Shown here: positions 8,769 to 16,504 of the stretch, piece after piece
Layout of the letters: each line of letters begins with the position of its first letter
Numbering within the stretch: position 1 is the first letter of the stretch
Source of the DNA: JAHFUI01 sp039931615
GTDB lineage: Bacteria; Acidobacteriota; Vicinamibacteria; Vicinamibacterales; CAVVIG01
Assembly (NCBI GenBank): GCA_039931615.1
Contig: JBDTRR010000002.1
Coordinates: 1-64,000, forward strand
Direction: 5' to 3'
Length of the DNA: 64,000 nt
Program-made: the position numbers and the translations under genes
Notes under the pieces: model-generated
Told to the model about the DNA's origin: nothing
Seen by the model: only the letters and a program-made list of their open reading frames with translations
Database searches by the model: none

Positions 8769-11753
8769 TTATTCCTGCCGCACCAGCTTGAGGTAGCGCA
8801 CCGCCGGCCTGGTGTTGAGCTCCTCGAGCACCCGGTAGGCACGCCGGCTCTCCGCCCCGGCCGCCACCCGGCTCTTCGGATCGTTGAGGTCGCCGAACAC
8901 GATCGCCTGGGCCGGACAGACCTGTTCGCACGCCGTCTTGATCACCCCGTCGGCGAGCGGCTGGCCGAGCCGCCGCGCCTCGATCTTGCTCTCTTCGATC
9001 CGCTGCACACAGAACGTGCACTTCTCCATCACGCCGCGCGAGCGCACCGTCACGTTCGGGTTGAAGACGAGGTTCTGCAGCCGATCCTCGTGCGGGTAGT
9101 CGAACCAGTTGAACCGGCGCACTTTGTACGGGCAGTTGTTGGCGCAGTAGCGCGTGCCGACGCAGCGGTTGTAGACCTGTTCGTTCAGCCCCTCGTCGCT
9201 GTGCGTGGTCGCCAGGACCGGACAGACCGTCTCGCACGGCGCCTGCTCGCAGTGCTGACACATCATCGGCTGGTGCGCGACCTCCGGGTTGTCGTCGCCG
9301 CCGGCGTAGTAGCGATCGATCCGGATCCAATGCATCTCGCGATTGCGGCGCACTTCGTCCTGGCCGACGACCGGAACGTTGTTCTCCGACTGACAGGCAA
9401 TGACGCAGGCTGAACAGCCGGTGCAGGAGTCGAGATCGATCGTCATGCCCCAGCGGTGGCCGGGATACTGATGATCGGGGGGCCAGAGGCCGCCCTCCTC
9501 GGTGTGCGGCGCGGTCCCGGCGGTCGCGCCCGCGAGCGACGCCAGCGTCACTTCCTGGACGATCGGCCGCGGCTCCGACCCGGCCAGCGCCGCCAGGCCG
9601 GCCGGCGCCGCCAGCGAATGGTGGACCTGCGTCGACGCCAGATCCTGCCGCCCCCCGGTCCGGACCACGGTGACCGTCCGCCCCGAGTACCGGCGGGTCC
9701 CGCCGCTCACGCCAACCAACGGCGCGGCGTTGACCCCGACGACGCCGGCATGGACGCGCGCCTCGACCCAGGGCGGTCCGACGCGGGCGAACCGCTCCGT
9801 GCCGGCGCGTCCGTATCCCACGGCGATCGCCACCGTTCGGTCGTGCTGGCCGGGCTGGACGAACGCGGGAAGCTCCAGCATGGCGCCGCCGTCGGTCGCG
9901 GCGACCCGGACCACATCGCCATCCTCGATACCGAGGCGGCGGGCCGCGGCGGGAGACAGGCAGGCGTAGTTGTCCCAGGTGACCTTGGTGACCGGATCCG
10001 GCAGCTCGTGGAGCCAGGCGTTGTGGCCGTGACGCCCGTCCTGCATGCCGATGGTCGGATACAGGACCAGCCCGAACCCGGCTTCAGGCGGCTCGTCCGG
10101 GCGCAGCACCGGGCGCACGGGGCCGGCGTCGAACGCCGTGATCGCGATCCGGCGCGGCGTGCCTGCCGCGGCGCCGCGCTCGAGGGTCTTGTTCCAGAAC
10201 GCCGGGAACGGATCCGACCCACCTTGGCGCGGATACACATCACGCTCCCAGTGTGCCTTGAGCAGATCGAGCGCCGGCTGGGCCGGCTCCGGCTCGGTTC
10301 CCCACGCCGACAGGCTTTCGATCAGTGCCCGGGTGTCGTGCAGCGGCTGGATCGCCGGCTGCGTCAGGCTCAGGATGCCGGCGGCGGGCTCGGCGTCGTG
10401 CCAGCTCTCGAGATAGTGATGATCGGGGCACACGAAGTGCGCGAGGCTGGCCGTCTCGTCGATTCGCTCGGCGGTGCTCACGATCAGCGGGACGCGGCGC
10501 AAATCGCTGGTCAGGGTGGCCGCATCCGGCAGGTCGTAGACCGGGTTGACGCCGGCGACGATCAGCGCCTGGACCTCGCCGCGTCCGAGCTCCGCCCGCA
10601 GCTCGGCCAGCGCCTGATCGCTGCCCTGGCGCTGATACGACGGACGCTCCAGATCGACCGTCGCGCCGTAGGCGCCGATCGCCTGGTTGATGAAGTTGAT
10701 CAGCAGCTGGACGCCGACGTCCTGACTCCCGGAGACGACCAATCCGCGGCCGCGGGCCGCCCAGAGCCGCTCCGCGATGCCATCCAGCGCCGGCGCCGAC
10801 GGCGAGGCGGCCAGATCAGCCGCCGCGAACGGCAGCCCGGCCCGGCGGGCCAGGCCGGCCGCCAGGTGGCTCACCAGGTGACCGATCTCGCCGGGGCTGA
10901 CTGACAGCCGGCGATCGGCATTCGACCCGGTCAGCGACATCCGCGACTCGATCTGCACGTGGTAGGACCTCGCCGGCTGACGATCATCCACTCGCCGCCG
11001 GCTCGTGTAGCCGCGCGTGAACTCGACCGGCGAGATCCAGGTCCCGAGAAAGTCGGCATCGACGCCGACGATGACATCGGCGCGATCGAAGCGGTAGCGC
11101 GGCAGCAGCCGGACGCCGTGGGTGAGCGCGTGCGCATCGAGGATCGCCGACGCCGGAATCGCATCGTAGACCACGTGCCGCGCGTTCTTGAACCCGCCGA
11201 CAAAGCCGGCGATCAGCGCCGCGGTGGTCGGGCTGGTGATGGTCGACGTCAGGATCCGGACGAAGCCGCCGTTCTCTCTGAGGCGGCTCAGCGCCTCCGC
11301 GATCTCCTTGTCGACGTCAGTCCAGGTGCTCTTCTGACCCTGCCGCAGCGGCGACGTGATCCGCTCGCCATCGTAGAGCCCGAGCAGCGATGCCTGTCCC
11401 ACCGCGCAGGTCGCGCCCCCCGACAACGGATGATCCGGATTCCCCTCGATTTTGAGCGGACGTCCGTCACGGGTCGTGACCAGGACGCCGCAGCCGGCCA
11501 GACAGCCGCCGCAGGTCGACGCGTAGAGCACCGGCCGGCCGGGAACCAGACCCTCGGGGCTGGCGACATAGGGCAGCGCCACGGACGCCGGCGTGCGGCT
11601 GCAGCTCGAGGCAACGGCGCCAGCGAACGAAAAGCCGGCCGCCTTCAGAAAGCTGCGCCGGCTGGTGACGAAATCCGGATCACCGTTGACCTGTTCGGTC
11701 CCGTCGCGCTCAACCAGGCTCATCCAATATGTCTTATTCGTGTCGGACATCAC
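8769..11753 (-). CDS. actB: Alternative complex III subunit ActB (molybdopterin-like + Fe-S domains)
   Basis: The 994-residue protein is the large periplasmic ACIII subunit. A Tat-type signal (SRRSFLKAAG, residues 31-40) precedes a molybdopterin-oxidoreductase-like domain (residues ~75-690, with EGNPDHPLSGGA). A C-terminal ferredoxin-like domain has four Cys clusters: CTGCSACVIAC, CQHCEQAPCETVC, CVGTRYCANNC and CTFCVQR...CEQVC, as expected for three [4Fe-4S] and one [3Fe-4S] centres. Unusually, the N-terminal domain keeps CGGCLAGC (C81, C84, C88) and C116, a CxxCx3C-x27-C pattern that I recall as absent from studied ActB proteins. It lies between actA, across a long repeat array, and actCD. 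Confidence 0.92.
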   Translation of the reverse strand: MMSDTNKTYWMSLVERDGTEQVNGDPDFVTSRRSFLKAAGFSFAGAVASSCSRTPASVALPYVASPEGLVPGRPVLYASTCGGCLAGCGVLVTTRDGRPLKIEGNPDHPLSGGATCAVGQASLLGLYDGERITSPLRQGQKSTWTDVDKEIAEALSRLRENGGFVRILTSTITSPTTAALIAGFVGGFKNARHVVYDAIPASAILDAHALTHGVRLLPRYRFDRADVIVGVDADFLGTWISPVEFTRGYTSRRRVDDRQPARSYHVQIESRMSLTGSNADRRLSVSPGEIGHLVSHLAAGLARRAGLPFAAADLAASPSAPALDGIAERLWAARGRGLVVSGSQDVGVQLLINFINQAIGAYGATVDLERPSYQRQGSDQALAELRAELGRGEVQALIVAGVNPVYDLPDAATLTSDLRRVPLIVSTAERIDETASLAHFVCPDHHYLESWHDAEPAAGILSLTQPAIQPLHDTRALIESLSAWGTEPEPAQPALDLLKAHWERDVYPRQGGSDPFPAFWNKTLERGAAAGTPRRIAITAFDAGPVRPVLRPDEPPEAGFGLVLYPTIGMQDGRHGHNAWLHELPDPVTKVTWDNYACLSPAAARRLGIEDGDVVRVAATDGGAMLELPAFVQPGQHDRTVAIAVGYGRAGTERFARVGPPWVEARVHAGVVGVNAAPLVGVSGGTRRYSGRTVTVVRTGGRQDLASTQVHHSLAAPAGLAALAGSEPRPIVQEVTLASLAGATAGTAPHTEEGGLWPPDHQYPGHRWGMTIDLDSCTGCSACVIACQSENNVPVVGQDEVRRNREMHWIRIDRYYAGGDDNPEVAHQPMMCQHCEQAPCETVCPVLATTHSDEGLNEQVYNRCVGTRYCANNCPYKVRRFNWFDYPHEDRLQNLVFNPNVTVRSRGVMEKCTFCVQRIEESKIEARRLGQPLADGVIKTACEQVCPAQAIVFGDLNDPKSRVAAGAESRRAYRVLEELNTRPAVRYLKLVRQE

Positions 11754-11768
11754 TTCTGATAACTCAAT

Positions 11769-11944
11769 GTGAGGATGTAAGGATGTGGGGATGTGGGGAT
11801 GTAAGAAGGTGAGGATGTGAGGATGTGAGGAAGTGAGGATGTAGGGATGGCACTTCCCTTACTTCCTTACTTCCCTTACTTCCTCACTTCCTCACTTCCT
11901 CACTTCCCAACATCCTCACTTCCCTACATCCTTACTTCCTCACA
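11769..11944. repeat. Inverted array of degenerate octamers between actA and actB
   Basis: From 11769 to 11850 the plus strand is almost all purine plus T in octamers such as GAGGATGT and GAGGAAGT. From 11851 to 11944 the sequence turns to the complementary octamers (ACTTCCTC, ACATCCTC). The two halves make a long imperfect palindrome that ends exactly at the actA stop codon. It is non-coding and falls inside the ACIII operon. Confidence 0.85.
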
Positions 11945-12562
11945 TCAGTAGTGGCAAGTAACGCAGTCGATCGACGCATGCACCGGCTTGCCGGCGACAC
12001 CGGTCCGGTTGACGTCGCGGTGGCAGTTCACGCACCAGCCCATCGCCAGCGTCTCGACCTGCCGCACGCGCTCCATCGTCTCGACCGGACCGTGGCACTG
12101 CTGGCAGCGCACGGCGGCGGTGATGTGCGCCCGATGATCGAAATAGACGAAGTCGGGCAGCTGGTGGACCCGCTGCCAGGCCATCGGTTTCGGCGTCTTC
12201 CCTTCGGCCGGCGCCAGCACATCGTCGAGGGCGAGCGCATCGTAGAGTTTGCGTAACTCCGCCGACTCGACCGGCTGCGCCGGCTGCTGCTGCAGCGCCG
12301 CGAATGACGAGGTGACCTTCTCGTGACAGTTCATGCAGACGTTGAGGCCGGGAATGCCGGCGTGGCGGCTGCTCTCGGCGCCGCCGTGGCAGTAGAGGCA
12401 CGAGACCTTCATGTCGCCGGCGTGCAGCTTGTGGGAAAAGGCGATCGGCTGCACCGGCTCGTAACCCTGGTTGTTGCCGGGCAGGCGCCACGCACCGGCC
12501 AGGGTCACCAGACTCACCGCGAACGCTGTCGCGAGCGCGATGGTGAGGAATCGTGTGCGCAT
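11945..12562 (-). CDS. actA: Alternative complex III subunit ActA (pentaheme cytochrome c)
   Basis: This 205-residue protein has an N-terminal hydrophobic segment (residues ~5-24) and five CxxCH heme sites: CLYCH, CMNCH, CQQCH, CVNCH and CVTCH, the last only one residue before the end. Five hemes, small size and position before actB identify ActA, the periplasmic multiheme subunit of ACIII that takes electrons from the Fe-S clusters of ActB. PIAFSHKLHAGDMKVSCLYCH is a typical start for the first heme region. It is the first gene of the operon and is divergent from a small membrane protein at 12710. A long octamer repeat array begins directly after its stop. Confidence 0.92.
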   Translation of the reverse strand: MRTRFLTIALATAFAVSLVTLAGAWRLPGNNQGYEPVQPIAFSHKLHAGDMKVSCLYCHGGAESSRHAGIPGLNVCMNCHEKVTSSFAALQQQPAQPVESAELRKLYDALALDDVLAPAEGKTPKPMAWQRVHQLPDFVYFDHRAHITAAVRCQQCHGPVETMERVRQVETLAMGWCVNCHRDVNRTGVAGKPVHASIDCVTCHY

Positions 12563-12677
12563 GAACCTTGGCGAGTGGCCTGTGCTCGGCCTTCGACACG
12601 CGCCGGACGAGCGGCGGGTCGAGGCATCGGAAAAGGCGGGTCAGGATACCATGACCCACTTCCGTGGCGACGCGGGC

Positions 12678-12683
12678 TATAAT
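12678..12683 (+). promoter_or_regulatory. Candidate -10 box (TATAAT)
   Basis: A consensus TATAAT lies 27 bases before the start of the small membrane protein at 12710. No good -35 box is visible at the usual distance, so this is a weak candidate. Confidence 0.3.
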
Positions 12684-12709
12684 ATCGCCACTTTCAGGAG
12701 ACGCTTCGG

Positions 12710-12943
12710 ATGAATCAAGGAACGTTCGGTTGGATGGTGCTCGGCATCGTGACGCTGGTTCTCTCGGCCGGCGCGCTGCTCTTCGGCGTCAGCCTGCTGC
12801 CTCCGGCCGCGACAATGCAGGGCAAGCTCGGCACCATCGCCCCGTTGATCATTACGTGGGGAATGATCTGGCTGACGGTGGTGAGTGGGGTCGGTCTGGC
12901 GATCTACATCTTCGCCTACGGCGCCGGCAAGGTGAATAACTAG
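12710..12943 (+). CDS. Small two-helix membrane protein
   Basis: The 77-residue protein has two membrane segments (residues ~8-28 and ~44-70) and a short polar end. AGGAG lies 9 bases upstream of the ATG, supporting the start. It is divergent from actA and convergent with the DUF6644 gene at 12940, whose stop shares the palindrome CTAG with this one. The family is not recognised. Its position between ACIII and a cytochrome/DUF6644 module suggests a respiratory accessory protein, but that is only context. Confidence 0.65.
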   Translation: MNQGTFGWMVLGIVTLVLSAGALLFGVSLLPPAATMQGKLGTIAPLIITWGMIWLTVVSGVGLAIYIFAYGAGKVNN

Positions 12944-13419
12944 CTGAACAACCCGATCAGCCGGGCCGGAATCGCCACCATCGCCCAGAGGAGGATGGAG
13001 ACGAGTCCAACGACCTTGGTCTGGAAGGTCACGCCCGTCCCACCCGTCGCCGCCAGGGTCACCTGGCGGCGCAGGGTGAACGTGAAGATCAGCGCCAGCG
13101 CCATGAACCCCATCTTGATCCAGAAAAAGATGCTGTAGTACTCGCGCATCGCGTTCTGCATCATCTGGGGCACGCCGGTCAGGAGCAGCCCGATGAAGCC
13201 GCCAATCAACCACGGCTGCGCATCCCGGGCCACCTGCGACACCGGCCGATCGGTCAGCGCTCGCCCCATCAGCCGCAGGTCGACAATCAGGACGGCGCCG
13301 GCGAACACCGCCAGAAACACCAGATGGACCGCCTGCACCAGCGCGAACTGCCACACCGACGCGCCGAGGGCCTTGCTGAACTCGAGTTCGCCCATCCACT
13401 TGAACAGCGACAACATCAT
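12940..13419 (-). CDS. DUF6644-type four-helix membrane protein (module II, second copy)
   Basis: The 159-residue protein has four predicted membrane helices. The first contains the family signature H-L-V-F-L-A-V-F-A-G...VDLRLMG (a His about 20 residues before a DLRLLG-like loop). The second begins with QPWLIGGFIGLLLTGVP, and the last reads LVSILLWAMVAIPARLIG. It follows another DUF6644 gene by 10 bases, which in turn follows a c'-like cytochrome gene. The same order occurs at 15494-17128. The role is unknown. The conserved His in helix 1 could ligate heme or bind quinone, which is inference. This copy lacks the usual GRLIAYNW end. Confidence 0.7.
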   Translation of the reverse strand: MMLSLFKWMGELEFSKALGASVWQFALVQAVHLVFLAVFAGAVLIVDLRLMGRALTDRPVSQVARDAQPWLIGGFIGLLLTGVPQMMQNAMREYYSIFFWIKMGFMALALIFTFTLRRQVTLAATGGTGVTFQTKVVGLVSILLWAMVAIPARLIGLFS

Positions 13420-13429
13420 GACCGGACTC

Positions 13430-13933
13430 CTATTGGAACCAGTTGTAGGCGATCAGCCGTCCGGACATGATGACGAGCGCCCAGAGGACGATGGAGACGA
13501 TGCCGGAGACCCGGGCACCCAGCGGCGTCTTGACCTTGGTATCCCAGTCGGCCACCGTGCGGTAGGCGCCGTAATGGAACGCCAGCACGTTCGCGCCGGC
13601 CACCAGCATCATCACCGTCTTGATCCAGAAGAACACGTTCGGATAGAAGCGCATCGGCTGGGTGTAAACCAGTACCAGCCCGCTGATGGCGCTGATCGAC
13701 ATCCCAACCATCTGCCACGGAAACAGCCGCCGCTGAATCTGTGAGATCGATGTGCTGTTGTTGCCAATCCCCAGCAGCCGGAGGTCCATCATGATGACCA
13801 GGCCGGCGAAGACGCACATCCCGACGATGTGGACCGTCAGGATGGCGGGGTAGACGTAGATCGACTCACGGATGGCGATGCTCGAGGGGAACTCGTTGAC
13901 CCACTCGAACACGCTTTTGATCAGCATCAACAT
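13430..13933 (-). CDS. DUF6644-type four-helix membrane protein (module II, first copy)
   Basis: This 167-residue membrane protein shows the complete family pattern. After an amphipathic N-terminus (SIYVYPAILTVHIVG), helix 1 runs into VIMMDLRLLG. Then come RRLFPWQMVGMSISAISGL, FWIKTVMMLVAGANVLAFHYGAYR and LVSIVLWALVIMSGRLIAY-like C-terminal sequence. It lies 21 bases after a c'-like lipoprotein cytochrome and 10 bases before a second DUF6644 gene, so the three genes are probably one transcript. Its closest relative in the window is the protein at 15958-16497, the equivalent member of module I. Confidence 0.72.
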   Translation of the reverse strand: MLMLIKSVFEWVNEFPSSIAIRESIYVYPAILTVHIVGMCVFAGLVIMMDLRLLGIGNNSTSISQIQRRLFPWQMVGMSISAISGLVLVYTQPMRFYPNVFFWIKTVMMLVAGANVLAFHYGAYRTVADWDTKVKTPLGARVSGIVSIVLWALVIMSGRLIAYNWFQ

Positions 13934-13954
13934 GTGGAGGTCCGCGGAATCAAA

Positions 13955-14506
13955 TCAGCCGACCGGAACGCACCGCATTTTTCCCGGCGGCACTTCACGA
14001 TACTTCTCGTGGCAGACCAGGCAGGCGTCGGAAATCGCCCCGCTCACGTCGACCATCTTATCGAGGTTCTTGGTCTTGGCGGCCTCGAGCGCGGCGACAC
14101 CGACGTCGGCGAGCGCCTTGACGCCCTTCTGGAAGGTCGGATCCGAAATCGGCACCGGCAAGCCGTTCTCGCACAGGCGGCCGGGAATCGTCACCAGGTT
14201 GGCGACCTCGGACAGCGCGACGGCGGCGTTCTCGACCTGCTGCCAGCCGCCATAGGTGTTGGCATACGTGCTCGTCGCACCCTGGCCGGATTCGATTTTC
14301 TTGGGTACCCCCGGATCGGTGGTCTGGGTGTCGAAGATGATGTTGGAATTGGGGAACGGGAGCCCGCGCATCACCTGAGCAAGACTCCCGTAGGGCTTGG
14401 ACGCGGTTGGCGCCGCCGTCGCGGCGGGCGCCTGCGCAGGCGGAGCTGAGCAACCGGCAATACCAGCGATGATCACGAACCACGGCAGGACACGAACGAC
14501 TCGCAT
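13955..14506 (-). CDS. c'-like monoheme cytochrome lipoprotein (module II)
   Basis: The 183-residue precursor has a lipobox (IAGC, Cys19), so the mature protein should be lipid-anchored. A Pro/Ala-rich linker leads to a helical domain with AQVMRGLPFPNSNIIFDTQ and PGRLCENGLPVP and a single heme site, CLVCHEKYR, near the C-terminus, as in class II (c'-type) cytochromes. It ends MRCVPVG. Two further cysteines (in GRLC and RCV) are conserved in the paralogs at 16505 and 26006. It heads a three-gene set with two DUF6644 genes and is divergent from a class I cytochrome c at 14642. Electron transfer is inferred from the heme site. Partners are unknown. Confidence 0.8.
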   Translation of the reverse strand: MRVVRVLPWFVIIAGIAGCSAPPAQAPAATAAPTASKPYGSLAQVMRGLPFPNSNIIFDTQTTDPGVPKKIESGQGATSTYANTYGGWQQVENAAVALSEVANLVTIPGRLCENGLPVPISDPTFQKGVKALADVGVAALEAAKTKNLDKMVDVSGAISDACLVCHEKYREVPPGKMRCVPVG

Positions 14507-14641
14507 GTCTACACCTCGTCTGAAAACGTTGCGACGGCCGGGCGCAGTTTACTCTGGACGCGGGATGCAATCAAGATTGCCCGGCCGCGATCTTCCTTAA
14601 CGAAATTAAAATGTCGACGTGCTGCGGTAGACTGAACAACC

Positions 14642-15175
14642 ATGACGAAGATGGAATCGAGAGACGCCGTGAGGTCCACCATGCGCTATGCCGTGCCGTG
14701 TGTAATGGTCGTCGCCACGCTCGCGTTGGCCCCGGCCGCCGCGCCGGTTTCCCTCGCCGCCGGATCGCCGCAGGCACAGAAGAAGGCCAGCCCGGCCAAG
14801 AGTGCCGCCCCGGCGGAGAACAACACCATCCCGCTGAAATCGATTCCGGCCAAGAACCCGATCGCCACCTCCGAGAACTCGGTCAAGGCCGGCCGCGCCG
14901 TCTACGCGCGCATCTGCCGCGACTGCCATGGCCTCCAGGCCAAGGGCGACGGCATCAAGGCCCCGCCCGGCTCGAAGCCGGCCAACCTGATCGATGCCGA
15001 ATGGAAATACGGTGGCAGCGATGCCGAGGTCTTCAAGACCATCAAGGGCGGCGTCAAGCCGTTCGACGTCATGGAACCGTGGGGCAAGAAGATCAGCGAC
15101 ACCGATATCTGGAACATCATCAACTTCCTGCATGACGTCGCCGCCAAGGCGGCCCGGCCGGCCGTCAAGAAATAG
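14642..15175 (+). CDS. Periplasmic cytochrome c (class I)
   Basis: The protein has a signal peptide, a Lys/Ala-rich linker and one class I cytochrome c domain with heme site CRDCHG and a likely Met ligand in DVMEPWGKKIS. The C-terminal helix reads DTDIWNIINFLHDVAAKA. Translation may begin at 14681 (MRYAVP), where GAGGT is properly spaced and the signal peptide is more compact; 14642 gives 13 more residues. It stands between the two cytochrome/DUF6644 modules on the opposite strand and is divergent from module II, so it may share its regulation. It could shuttle electrons from ACIII to an oxidase, but this is inference. Confidence 0.85.
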   Translation: MTKMESRDAVRSTMRYAVPCVMVVATLALAPAAAPVSLAAGSPQAQKKASPAKSAAPAENNTIPLKSIPAKNPIATSENSVKAGRAVYARICRDCHGLQAKGDGIKAPPGSKPANLIDAEWKYGGSDAEVFKTIKGGVKPFDVMEPWGKKISDTDIWNIINFLHDVAAKAARPAVKK

Positions 15176-15186
15176 CCGGCGGCCGC

Positions 15187-15483
15187 TCAAATGATCGGCG
15201 GCGGCAACGTCTCGATCAGCTCGATGTCCGCCGTGTCGACCCCGGGGCTGCCTTTGATGTCGTCGCGGCTCAGCGTCACCTGGATCTGCTTGTTTGGAGA
15301 GTCGATCTTCTGGAGCGCCGCGGTCGGAATCAGCACCGATTCGCCGCCGAACCAATTGCTGGTGTCGACGACCAGATGACGGACGACCATGCCTTCGTCG
15401 ACGAGGAAGTCGTCGACATGGCCGGCGTCGCCGTCGGTGGCGATAATGTGATAGCCCTTCAGCTTGGTGATGTAGTGGAGCAT
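15187..15483 (-). CDS. PRC-barrel domain protein
   Basis: The 98-residue protein is almost entirely a PRC-barrel: KLKGYHIIATDGDAGHVDDF, then RHLVVDTSNWFGGESVLIP and ITLSRDDIK-like strands, ending in LIETLPPPII. Such domains occur in the photosynthetic reaction-centre H subunit and in RimM, and as free small proteins that respond to stress or bind partners. There is no signal peptide, so it should be cytoplasmic. It follows the second DUF6644 gene of module I by 10 bases and is probably cotranscribed. Module II has no such gene. Confidence 0.8.
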   Translation of the reverse strand: MLHYITKLKGYHIIATDGDAGHVDDFLVDEGMVVRHLVVDTSNWFGGESVLIPTAALQKIDSPNKQIQVTLSRDDIKGSPGVDTADIELIETLPPPII

Positions 15484-15493
15484 CGGAACCTCG

Positions 15494-15958
15494 CTAGAGA
15501 TACATGATCAACCGCCCGCCGGCGGCGACGCTCATCCAGAGGACGATCGAGACGAGCGCGACGAGCTTGCGCCACACCGGCGGCACCCGGGCCTCGTCGG
15601 CGTTGGCGACCTGGCGCCGCACCGTAAACGTGAAGATGACGGCAGCCAGCAGCACGTACATCTTGAACCAGAACACCGGGTTCGCGTACTCCTCCAGCGC
15701 CACGGTCATGACGGCAGGAATCCCGGTCAGCGTCAGCAGCAGCAGCCCGCCGATCAGCCAGGGCTGGGCGCTGCGCGCCACCTGCTGCACCGGCTGGGTG
15801 GTCAACCCGGTTCCGAGCAGCCGCAGGTCGACTATCAGCAGGGCGCCCATGAACGTGCACATCGCCACCAGGTGCACCAGGTTGACGCCGGGACCCAGAT
15901 AGATCGACGACTTGTAGATGCCGACTCCGTACATCCACTCGAACAGCGGCTGCAGCAT
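15494..15958 (-). CDS. DUF6644-type four-helix membrane protein (module I, second copy)
   Basis: The 154-residue protein starts MLQPLFEWMYGVGIYKSSIY and has four membrane helices. Helix 1 carries the family His (NLVHLVAMCTFMGALLIVD) before LRLLG. The second helix starts QPWLIGGLLLLTLTGIP and the last ends LWMSVAAGGRLIMYL. The start at 15958 overlaps the stop of the upstream DUF6644 gene by one base (TGATG), so the pair is translationally coupled. The longer frame upstream is an extension inside the neighbour and is not preferred. It most resembles the protein at 12940-13419, the equivalent member of module II. Confidence 0.75.
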   Translation of the reverse strand: MLQPLFEWMYGVGIYKSSIYLGPGVNLVHLVAMCTFMGALLIVDLRLLGTGLTTQPVQQVARSAQPWLIGGLLLLTLTGIPAVMTVALEEYANPVFWFKMYVLLAAVIFTFTVRRQVANADEARVPPVWRKLVALVSIVLWMSVAAGGRLIMYL

Positions 15959-16497
15959 CAGTTTCCCTTCAAGCCGCCCTCGACGATGGTCCACCAGTCG
16001 TAGGCGACCAGTCGTCCGAACGCCAGGACGCCAACCCAGAGCACGATCGACAGCACGCCGGCCAGCCGGGCGGCGGGCGGCGGCTTGGCCGCCGTGTCCC
16101 ATTCACCCACCGACCGGTAGGTCGTGTAATGAAAGACCAGCAGGTTCAACATCGCCAGCGGCAGCACCACCAGCATCTTGATCCAGTAGAAGCCCTTGCC
16201 CCAGTACAACACCGGCTGGGCATAAAACAGTACCAGACCGCTGAGCGACATCACGACTGCCCCGACAAACTGCCAGGGAAACAGCCGCTTCTGGATCTGG
16301 GTGATCGGCGTGTCGAGATGGGCCAGCCCGAGCAGCCGCAGATCCATCATCAGCACCAGCCCGAGGAACAGGCACAGGCTGAGGACATGGATGGTCAGGA
16401 ACATCCCGAAGAAATTGGGAGCATCCTCACGCAGGTACTGGCTGCCGGGCAGGGTGGCGACCCATTCGAAGAACTCCAGAAACGGCGGCGGCCACAT
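15958..16497 (-). CDS. DUF6644-type four-helix membrane protein (module I, first copy)
   Basis: This 179-residue membrane protein has the complete DUF6644 pattern: FLTIHVLSLCLFLGLVLMMD then LRLLG, RRLFPWQFVGAVVMSLSGL, FYWIKMLVVLPLAMLNLLVF followed by HYTTYRSV, and LVAYDWW near the end. It lies 7 bases after the c'-like cytochrome gene and overlaps the next DUF6644 start. The match with 13430-13933 extends over the whole length, so the modules arose by duplication. It should sit in the inner membrane. No catalytic role is known. Confidence 0.75.
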   Translation of the reverse strand: MWPPPFLEFFEWVATLPGSQYLREDAPNFFGMFLTIHVLSLCLFLGLVLMMDLRLLGLAHLDTPITQIQKRLFPWQFVGAVVMSLSGLVLFYAQPVLYWGKGFYWIKMLVVLPLAMLNLLVFHYTTYRSVGEWDTAAKPPPAARLAGVLSIVLWVGVLAFGRLVAYDWWTIVEGGLKGN

Positions 16498-16504
16498 CAG
16501 CGGT

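Noticed and set aside
11769..11944. CRISPR array at the octamer repeats
   Set aside because: Units are 8 bases and contiguous with no unique spacers, the array is inverted rather than direct over its length, and no cas genes are present.
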